From Segetibacter sp. (GTDB lineage Bacteria > Bacteroidota > Bacteroidia > Chitinophagales > Chitinophagaceae): a stretch of 46,148 nt of DNA. Under the pieces are notes generated by a model. The model was not told where the DNA came from. It made no database searches and saw nothing but the letters and a program-made list of their open reading frames with translations. Each line of letters begins with the position of its first letter. The stretch's first letter is position 1. Of the stretch, positions 34,336 through 42,300 are shown in pieces. The DNA lies in the NCBI GenBank assembly GCA_028288485.1, contig JAQBNO010000176.1:1-46148 (forward strand). Reading direction: 5' to 3'. The position numbers and the translations under genes were made by a program.

Positions 34336-36327
34336 ATGCATGAACAGTTATCCATATCAAAGCAACACGAATCTGCTCCTGCCGTTGCGCTCGTATTGCC
34401 CGCAATGGATACAGTTGAACAAGATCTATATATAAAATCGCTGGAGCGTTTTCCCCTACAACCGAAGTTATCAATAGGCGCAGTTGACGATCCGCTTGAA
34501 GACGAAGCGGATGCAATGGCAGATAAAGTGATGAGAACGACTGAACCGTCTTTTATTCAACGCAAATGTGACCACTGTCAAGAGGAAGAGAAGCTGCAAA
34601 GAAAACCATCGATTTCGTTTATTAAACGAAAAGGAATAGAGGGCAGTCCAGTTGCAACTGGGTCAATAGAAAATAAGATCGAGTCTTCAAAAGGAGTAGG
34701 TTCTCCTTTACCAGCACCAACAAAAAGCTTTATGGAAAGCCGCTTCGACACTGACTTTTCTAATGTTCGCATTCATACCGGACCTTATGCTACAGAGATG
34801 TCGAAGGAATTGAATGCACAAGCCTTTACCGTTGCAAATGACATCTATTTTAACGCAGGGAAGTTTTCTCCTGGATCGTCGCACGGCAAACATTTACTTG
34901 CACATGAGTTGACTCATACAATACAGCAACGGTCAACTGATATTAGCCGCCGTATACAGCGGGTGTGTCCACCTCGACAGCATAATGAAACGGCACGTTC
35001 AGCTACTTTGCCTGGTATTTTGCCTGTAAATGTTATTTTGTCTACTGCTGATAATAGTCTTATTATTCAGGATTTTGCTGTTGGAAGCAGTGCCCTTCCT
35101 CCAAATGTTTTAAACAACCCTGATTGGCAAAGAACTATGTCGATTGTCGCAGGTACGCCATCGATGAATGTAGCGATGCAAGGTCATACTGATTGTGCTG
35201 GTTCAGCGGCGGAAAACTTATCATTACGTGAACAACGGGTTGCAACAGTTTTAAGTGTAATGCCGGTCGCAGCGAGGGCAAAAGTAGTTCCTTTCCTTTT
35301 GTATACTACTGCCCAGGTTTACTTGACCGCCAATGATACCGCTGAATCACGGGCAGGAAACCGGGCTGTTAGGATTATGTTTAGGGCAGCAGATCCTACC
35401 GGCGACTGTGATACTATCGGTCGCGCTGCGAATTTGGATCAATATATTTTTATGGTTACCTGCGTCCAAAACCGTTTACATCTAACTGCCAGTGCAGATA
35501 CTCGTAGGCTGATATCGGTTTTAAGGCAAATTTATTACGGAAATGCTCCCTGGAGTGGGTCGCGAAATTCTGTTTGGAATAATGTTATTACTGACCGTCC
35601 ATGGAATGCAGGTACTGATCCGTCTTCTCTGTTAGGTTCACATCTTTTTAATGCTTTGCAAACGAGCCAGGTGGTAGAGGGAGTTGATATCGGGCATCTA
35701 TTAACAGGAATTGATGCTATGTTCAATCCTCATAATGTTGAAATTCCTTTTGGACCTATTACTTCGGTCACAAATATAATTAATGAAGAATGGGCTACCT
35801 GGGCTGGTGATGTAGGATCATCTGTAGGTGAGTGGGCTATAGAGACTATGTATGCTGGTCGTGACCAGGACTTAGATACTTTTTTTTCCCGGTTTGCAGG
35901 AAATTCAGATCTGTGGGGAAATATAGAAAGCTTTGCAATACGGCTGGGAATTAATGGAGGGACGGCAGCCGGACAATTAGGACGAGCTTTTGTTCCCGGT
36001 CAAACCTTTTCAGAAATTTTAATGAATGCTTTTCGCATAACATCATCGGCGGCCGGCCGAAGGAATCAAAGCCGGGTAAGGGATTTTGTAGAAGCTTACG
36101 GAGGTATAACCAGTAGCAATGCAATTACAAATCAGCCGGCATTAGTCAATCGTTTAAAACCAGCTATTAGAGAATTTGCACAGCTATATAGTATGGATAG
36201 ACTTTTAAGGCGGGGTTATTTTGGTGGAGGATCCTCTCAGCCTACTGGTTCTTTTATTCCTTACTTAGATCGGGGAATAGATGAAATGACACAACGGTTT
36301 GTAAATTGGCTACAACAGCATTTGTAA
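34336..36327 (+). CDS. DUF4157 cargo candidate 4 with OmpA-like domain and large unknown C-terminus
   Basis: Protein of 663 aa from the ATG at 34336. A TTG at 34294 gives a longer frame, but the ATG start aligns (MHEQLSISKQ with MPEQIAIPKQ) with candidate 5 and places HELTH at residue 190 in both. Residues 1-205 are the eCIS module. About 225-365 resemble an OmpA-like fold (NVAMQGHTDCAGSAAENLSL then REQRVATVLS and AGNRAVRIMF). The last ~290 residues are unrecognised, with a DIGHLLTGIDA segment and later WATWAGDVGSSVGEW whose His/Asp residues could form an active site. The gene follows candidate 3 by 60 bp. Confidence 0.87.
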   Translation: MHEQLSISKQHESAPAVALVLPAMDTVEQDLYIKSLERFPLQPKLSIGAVDDPLEDEADAMADKVMRTTEPSFIQRKCDHCQEEEKLQRKPSISFIKRKGIEGSPVATGSIENKIESSKGVGSPLPAPTKSFMESRFDTDFSNVRIHTGPYATEMSKELNAQAFTVANDIYFNAGKFSPGSSHGKHLLAHELTHTIQQRSTDISRRIQRVCPPRQHNETARSATLPGILPVNVILSTADNSLIIQDFAVGSSALPPNVLNNPDWQRTMSIVAGTPSMNVAMQGHTDCAGSAAENLSLREQRVATVLSVMPVAARAKVVPFLLYTTAQVYLTANDTAESRAGNRAVRIMFRAADPTGDCDTIGRAANLDQYIFMVTCVQNRLHLTASADTRRLISVLRQIYYGNAPWSGSRNSVWNNVITDRPWNAGTDPSSLLGSHLFNALQTSQVVEGVDIGHLLTGIDAMFNPHNVEIPFGPITSVTNIINEEWATWAGDVGSSVGEWAIETMYAGRDQDLDTFFSRFAGNSDLWGNIESFAIRLGINGGTAAGQLGRAFVPGQTFSEILMNAFRITSSAAGRRNQSRVRDFVEAYGGITSSNAITNQPALVNRLKPAIREFAQLYSMDRLLRRGYFGGGSSQPTGSFIPYLDRGIDEMTQRFVNWLQQHL

Positions 36328-36360
36328 ACTGATGAAAAACGACACAAAAAGACAATATTA

Positions 36361-37884
36361 ATGCCGGAACAAATTGCAATACCAAAACAACTTGAAAATG
36401 CACAGGTAGCGGCATCTGTATTGCCAGTGGTGGAAACGCTTAGACAAGATTTGAATTTTGAATCGGTGCAAAGACTTCCAATTCAAAGGAGGTTATCTAT
36501 AGGCGCAACAGACGATCCTCTTGAAGATGAAGCTGATGCAATGGCAGACAAAGTAATGAGAATGCCCGAACAAACTCTGATCCAACGGAAATGTGAGCAT
36601 TGTGAAGAGGAAGAGAAACTGCAAAGAAAACCGTTGATTTCCTTTATTCAACGAAAAGGAACGGAGGTGGGTCCAGTCGTTAGTGAGTCAATAGAAAACA
36701 AGATCGGGGCTTCAAAAGGAGTAGGTTTTCCTTTACCGGGGCAGACAAAGAGCTTTATGGAAAGCAGGTTTGAAACTGACTTTTCCAATATTAGAATTCA
36801 TACCGGATCTGATGCTTCTGACATGTCAAAAGAATTGAATGCACAAGCGTTTACCCTTGCAAGTGACATCTATTTTAACTCAGGAAAATTTTCCCCCGAA
36901 TCATCGGACGGAAAACATTTACTGGCGCATGAACTGACGCATACAATACAACAAAGCCCCTTTGCGACAGCTAAGCTACAGCGGCAAACAGTAATGCACG
37001 GGGGAGCAAGCGCAGCGCCGGCTAACTGGGCAAGCCAGGTAACTGCAGCAACTACCCCGGCATTGAAAGCGGCGTTAATACAAAGTGTTGTTGGCCCTTC
37101 AGTTACAATAAGTGACAGAACAGCTCAAAGTAGTGGCGATAGTACTCCTGATCCTGCTCATTTATTGCCTTATACGTCCTCAAGTGCAACAGTTAATTTT
37201 GATAACGACCTTCAATCTAAGGCTGCGCGCCTAGGTGGACGTTCCCTGAGTTCTAATGCAGGTTATACTTTCACTCATAACAACAATAGCTATGTTGTTC
37301 TTAGCGCAATAGCTATTGATACAGGAAATTATTACAATATCATTTATACATTAAATCATGAGCTCGATCATGTGAGACAAGATATTGCTCATAGTACATT
37401 GACCGGAAATGCGTCTGAACTTGACGCATGGACAAGTTCCTTTATCAGGGAGTTTCATAGAGGTTATATTATACAGGAGAATTCCACCACGGGGAGTTGC
37501 CAGGTGCGTTTGTCACCGCAATATGCGCCATTACTGGGATATTATGAAGCCTCTGGTGTTCCTGCTGCTGAAAAAACAAGAGCTGTGCAGCGGATCAGCT
37601 CCTATTTCAATTCGATTATTCAACCTCACGCCGGGCACCTGGCAATGTTCAGGTATTGGCTGAGGCGTTCACTTAACCAGTCAACTCATGCTTTGGCTGA
37701 CGATTTAATTACCGCTTTAAGTTTGCAAATTGCTGCAACGGATGCGTTGGGAACCTATACCCGGTTTAGTTGCAGCGGTATTACTTCGCTAACTTTTCCG
37801 TCAGCTCCGTCAGCATCTTTGCCTACATTTCCTTCACCCGGCGGAGCTAGCTCAGGTTCTGTTGCTCCACCTTCACATCCATAA
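36361..37884 (+). CDS. DUF4157 cargo candidate 5 with second HExxH and Ser/Pro tail
   Basis: Protein of 507 aa. The N-terminal module (1-205) is very close to that of candidate 4 (ATDDPLEDEADAMADKVMR, QRKCEHCEEEEKLQRKP, HELTH 190-194). The C-terminal part is different: NHELDHVRQDIAHST gives a second zincin-type HExxH (333-337), followed by ASELDAWTSSFIREF, whose acidic residues could complete a metal site. The end is a Ser/Pro-rich linker (FPSAPSASLPTFPSPGGAS...). The frame stays open for 60 codons beyond the TAA at 37882, so a longer ancestral product is possible. Likely role: metallopeptidase-type cargo, by inference. Confidence 0.87.
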   Translation: MPEQIAIPKQLENAQVAASVLPVVETLRQDLNFESVQRLPIQRRLSIGATDDPLEDEADAMADKVMRMPEQTLIQRKCEHCEEEEKLQRKPLISFIQRKGTEVGPVVSESIENKIGASKGVGFPLPGQTKSFMESRFETDFSNIRIHTGSDASDMSKELNAQAFTLASDIYFNSGKFSPESSDGKHLLAHELTHTIQQSPFATAKLQRQTVMHGGASAAPANWASQVTAATTPALKAALIQSVVGPSVTISDRTAQSSGDSTPDPAHLLPYTSSSATVNFDNDLQSKAARLGGRSLSSNAGYTFTHNNNSYVVLSAIAIDTGNYYNIIYTLNHELDHVRQDIAHSTLTGNASELDAWTSSFIREFHRGYIIQENSTTGSCQVRLSPQYAPLLGYYEASGVPAAEKTRAVQRISSYFNSIIQPHAGHLAMFRYWLRRSLNQSTHALADDLITALSLQIAATDALGTYTRFSCSGITSLTFPSAPSASLPTFPSPGGASSGSVAPPSHP

Positions 37885-38570
37885 CAAGATGGAAAGAACA
37901 GTATAAATATCACCCCGACACATGCTCAACCTGCTTCTAAAGAGCCTGGTTCATCAGTATATGATACGGTTGCAAACAAAAGTGATGCACCGGGTTATAA
38001 TCGCCTGCTGCCTATAAAAGAAATTATTTATTGGTACTACTTATTTTACATAAGTCGCTCATTTTAATTCCATCGATACAAGAATATGCTGTAGTTACTT
38101 TTACTACATTTCTTTGACTTACAGCAGTGCCGGATGCGCAGGATTTTGAACGTTGTTACAACAGAATGAAAATTATCATAATCACCAGTAGCATAAACAG
38201 GGAGAAAACATCGTGAATATCTAATGTGCTTACCCATCTTTTGGGTCTTTTTACTAAATCTTCCAGTATAGGAGCAGGCATATATTTAAGTTGTCTGTCT
38301 AAAAATAAGTAGGAGATACTCTTATATCAAGAGATGTTGATATGTTATTTGTCATCTTCGTTTATCAACATTTATTTTAGCGGGTGAAGGAATAATGGTC
38401 AAAAAAGGCAGGAGAATATGATAAGAATAGGATAAAAGTACAGAGGAGAGCAGAATATATTCCTTTTAGTGTAATAGGAGATAAGGTAAGGAGTTGAAGT
38501 AACAGGTCTTTAGGTTACTTTCAATCGCCCGGACGTTTGGAAGATACAATTACAGGAAGTACTTCTCCTT
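37885..38570 (+). other. Gene-poor region after the cargo array
   Basis: The first 180 bases remain open in the frame of the preceding gene (translation begins QDGKNSINITPTHAQPASKE) up to a stop at 38065. After that the sequence is AT-rich, with only one small minus-strand ORF (38156-38281). I see no terminator, RNA gene or insertion sequence. Confidence 0.45.
38156..38281 (-). CDS. Possible 41-aa single-span membrane peptide
   Basis: The frame reads MPAPILEDLVKRPKRWVSTL followed by DIHDVFSLFMLLVIMIIFILL: a basic N-terminal segment and one strong hydrophobic helix to the end. The frame stays open for about 19 codons upstream of the ATG. It could be a real small membrane protein or the remnant of a longer one. 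No function is proposed. Confidence 0.3.
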   Translation of the reverse strand: MPAPILEDLVKRPKRWVSTLDIHDVFSLFMLLVIMIIFILL

Positions 38571-38825
38571 CTAGTTATTCACTGATTTAGCAGTAATGTG
38601 TGTACTAAAAAGAAGATAGGTGACAGGAATTTGACTTAACGCATAAGCTTTAATTTGCCTTCTAAACCTATTCAAATAACTTATTTTAACTTCAATAAAT
38701 ACGTTGTCGATCTTAAACAGTTCCTCCTTAAATAACTCACCGCTGTTTTCACAGATCTTATCAGCGTCACATAACAAAAACTTTTGTTGATCTTTTTCTA
38801 GACAGTTGAATTCTTCTGGTGTCAT
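38571..38825 (-). CDS. Small hypothetical cytoplasmic protein, 84 aa
   Basis: The start MTPEEFNCLEKDQQKFLLCD followed by ...ICENSGELFKEELFKIDNVFIEVKISYL resembles small orphan proteins common in Bacteroidota that begin with [ML]...EFN.L....k and contain a short beta-hairpin (Y.l..FfVEv.Y). There is no signal peptide or membrane segment. It stands alone on the minus strand between the eCIS operon and the surface-protein gene. Family membership is a soft impression; the coding call rests on composition and a plausible start. Confidence 0.55.
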   Translation of the reverse strand: MTPEEFNCLEKDQQKFLLCDADKICENSGELFKEELFKIDNVFIEVKISYLNRFRRQIKAYALSQIPVTYLLFSTHITAKSVNN

Positions 38826-39065
38826 ACTATGCCTTTTAATTATTCAATACTTAGAATTAGACGAGTTAAAATAGTTAAAGAATGCAAGTATTTAAATGTT
38901 CCCGGCTCAATTCGTTGTTTTATAAAATTCCGCTAATTATTTGATGATGTTAATCACATAAACATGTGAAATTTTTATTCTTGGTGTTACTGAAAAAGGC
39001 CGGCATTTGACTCAGATCTATTAAATCCAAATCCAACAAATAAAAGTATTCCTCACATTCTATGG

Positions 39066-39269
39066 ATGACAACAAGAGTTATTCTGTCTCTTCAGTTAAT
39101 AATAATAGAGCTACTACTACCGGAATTATTTCCTGCTGCAGGGAAACTGAAAGCTCAAGTGAGTGACACAACGAAAGTTGAACTACAATCTACTGCTGGT
39201 TCCACAAAATCGCAAACATCAACAATTAAGATCTCTCCAATCAGTCCTCAAAAGTTATTTGGGCAATAA
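39066..39269 (+). CDS. Short secreted-like ORF, 67 aa
   Basis: A hydrophobic N-terminus (VILSLQLIIIELLLPELF) precedes AAGKLKAQVSDTTKVELQST, which looks like a signal peptide cleaved before QVSDTTK, followed by a Ser/Thr-rich stretch. The 15-mer AGTGAGTGACACAAC, part of the dispersed repeat family, falls inside it (39158-39172). It could be the remnant of a longer secreted protein. It lies 81 bp before the large surface-protein gene. Confidence 0.35.
   Translation: MTTRVILSLQLIIIELLLPELFPAAGKLKAQVSDTTKVELQSTAGSTKSQTSTIKISPISPQKLFGQ
39158..39172 (+). repeat. 15-mer of the dispersed family (AGTGAGTGACACAAC)
   Basis: Exact match to the first 15 bases of the copy at 4019 and to the reverse complement of 14260-14274 and 45176-45190. 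Here similarity stops after this core (next bases GAAAG), so chance or coding constraint (QVSDTT) cannot be excluded. Confidence 0.4.
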
Positions 39270-39288
39270 CCTAAAACTTTTACCGTTC

Positions 39289-39320
39289 TTGACTTAATAC
39301 TACCCGGAATCTTTTCTTTG
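39289..39320 (+). promoter_or_regulatory. Candidate Bacteroidota promoter for the surface-protein gene
   Basis: A TTG (39289-39291) and TTTCTTTG (39313-39320, one mismatch to TAnnTTTG) are separated by 21 bases, within the 19-21 bp range used by Bacteroidota sigma-A. The start codon is 30 bp downstream, giving a short leader. Confidence 0.35.
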
Positions 39321-39349
39321 GGTGGGAGATATACTTAACTAATTGTACT

Positions 39350-42300
39350 ATGAAATTTTTTACCCTCGTTGTTTTTTTACTAACCGTAACCTTAAACGGG
39401 TTTGCGCAGTCGCCGACCATTTCGCAAAATAGCGGTGCCACCACCAGTAGTGTATGTAGTAATGGCACTGCTGTTTTAGCCGTTACAGCAAGCCCCGGCT
39501 TAGGAGGCTCGCTCAGTTATAGCTGGGAGGCGTCAACAGACGGGGGAAGTTCATGGAACGTAATAACAGAAGGGGGAAACTTTTCCGGAACAACTACTTC
39601 CAGCTTAAGTATAATTAACCCGGTCAATGGAGATAAGTACCGATCTACCGTAACTGAAACTCCTGGTGAGCTTTCTGCTACCAGTTCTGCTTTTACCCTG
39701 AGTGTTTCTCCGGTTTCTGTTGGTGGTACCATTGCCGGAAGCGCTGCAGTTTGCTCCGGTACAAACTCTACCACCTTAACCCTAAGTGACTATACAGGTA
39801 GTATTATACGGTGGGAACTTTCCAAGAATAATTTCTCTACTAAAACTAATATTGCAAATACAACAAACACTTTAACTGCAACCAATTTAACTGCTACTAC
39901 ACAGTACAGGGCAGTAATTCAAAGTGGTGTTTGTGCTGTTGAAAACAGTAGTGTTGGAACGGTAACCGTAAACGCCACAGCAGGTGGTTACGCCAGTGCT
40001 CCAACTTCAGTTTGTTACGGTAGTTCTTTTCCCGTAGTCTTAAAAAACAGTGTAGGAAGCGTTCTAAAATGGCAGTCGTCTACCGATGATTTTACAAGTG
40101 TTATTACTGACATTGCAAATACAACAACCAATTTAACGGTAACGAACCTAACAGTGGATTCAAAGTACAGGGCAGTTGTTCAGTTCGGCAGTTGTGCCGT
40201 TGTTATCAGCGTTTCTGCAACAGTAACAGTAAACCCGCCATCAGTTGGTGGAACTGTTTCGGGCAGTGCAACTGTTTGTTCCGGTACAAATTCTACCAGT
40301 TTTACGCTAAGTGGTTACGACGGAAGCGTAGTGCGGTGGGAATCGTCTACTAATAATTTTATCAGTAAGAGTAATATTGTCAATACTACCACGAGTTTAA
40401 TAGTAACTAATCTTACAGCTACGACCTATTACCGTGCCGTTGTAAAAAATGGCAGTTGCGCAAATGATTTTAGCACGAAGGGAATAGTAACAGTAACTCC
40501 GGTAAGCGTAGGCGGTACGATTGCAGGCAGCACCTCCGTTTGCTCGGGTACAAATTCTGCTACTTTAACCTTAAGCGGGCATACCGGCATTGTGGTGAAA
40601 TGGCAGGAATCTACTGATAATTTCAGTTCAGTTATTACAGATGTTGCTAACACAACAACCAGTTTAACTGCAACCAATCTTGCAGCTACTACTAAATATC
40701 GTGCTGTTGTTCAGAATGGTAGTTGTGCGAGTGTTAACAGCGCTATAGCAACAGTAACAGTAAGTCCGGTTAGTGTAGGTGGTAGTATTGCCGGAGCAAC
40801 AGTTTGTACCGGTACAAATTCAACTACGTTAACACTTACCGATCATACTGGTGCTGTGGTAAGGTGGCAGTCGTCTGTTAATAATTTCAGCACCGTTACT
40901 AATATAGTTAATACAACCACGAGTTTAACGGCAACCAATCTTACAGCTACTACCCAATATCGTGCAGTTGTTCAAAGTGGCAGTTGCACAAGTGTGAATA
41001 GCGCTGCAGCAACAGTAGCTGTTAGTCCCGTTAGTGTAGGCGGTACTATTGCAGGTAGTGCAACTGTATGTCCAGGTACAAATTCTACTACATTCACATT
41101 AAGTGGTTATACCGGCAGTATTGTAAAGTGGCAGTCATCGTTAGATAATTTCTCTACTGTTGACGATATAATTAATACAACTACCAGTTTAACTGCAACC
41201 AATCTTACCTCTACTACACAGTTTCGTGCGGTTATTGAAAGTGGCAGTTGTGCAAGTGTTAACAGTTCTTCAGCAACAGTAACAGTTACCCCGGTTAGTG
41301 TAGGTGGTATTGTTGCAGGTAGTGCAACGGCGTGTCCGGGTACAAATTCTACTACTTTAACTTTGAGTGGTCATACCGGCGCAGTGGTAAAATGGCAGTC
41401 GTCAACTGATGATTTCAGTGCAGTCGTTACTGATATTGCCAACACATCAACTAGTTTAACTGCAACCAATCTTGTTGTCGCTACTGGCTATCGCGCTGTG
41501 GTTTCAAATGGTGGTTGTACAAGTGCCAACAGTACAACAGCCACAGTAACTATTGCTCCTGTTAGCGTGGGTGGCACTATAGCGGGCAGCGCTACTGAGT
41601 GTTCCGGTACAAACTCTACTACTTTAACCTTAAGTGGTCAAACCGGGAGTGTTGTAAAATGGCAATCATCTTCAAATAATTTCTCTACTGTTACAGATAT
41701 TAATAATACAACAACCGTTTTAACTGCAACCAATCTTACAACTACTACGCAATATCGTGCAGTTGTCCAAAACGGTGGTTGTGCAAGTGCGAACAGTTCT
41801 ACAGCAACAATAACCATTACTCCTGCCAGTGCCGCTGGTACTATTGCAGGTGGTGCTACTGTATGTTCCGGCACAAATTCTACTAATTTAACCTTGAGTG
41901 GTTATACCGGCAGTATTGTGAAATGGCAGTTTTCTACTGATAATTTCGGCAGTACCATCTTAGATATTGCCAATACGACTACCACTTTAACTGTTACTAA
42001 CTTAACTACCACTACACAATACCGCGCTGTAGTTCAAAACGGCTCGTGCGCATCAGCAACTTCAGCCCCAACTTCTGTTACAGTCGTAACCGGGCAGTGG
42101 GTTGGTGGTTCCTCTGGCGATTGGAATAATCCTGCAAACTGGTGTGGTGGTATACCAACTTCTTCTACCGATATCAGCATCCCTGCAAATAGCACAGTTT
42201 ATCTTCAATCTGACAACGGGGTTGTAAATTCTGTAACAATAGCTGCAAATGCATCTGTAGTAATGACAGGAAGCTATAACCTTGCCATTGCAGCAGGAGG

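Noticed and set aside
39710-42094. CRISPR-like periodicity
   Set aside because: The ~264-bp periodic units are translated protein repeats with conserved strands and Cys residues, not short repeats with unique spacers.
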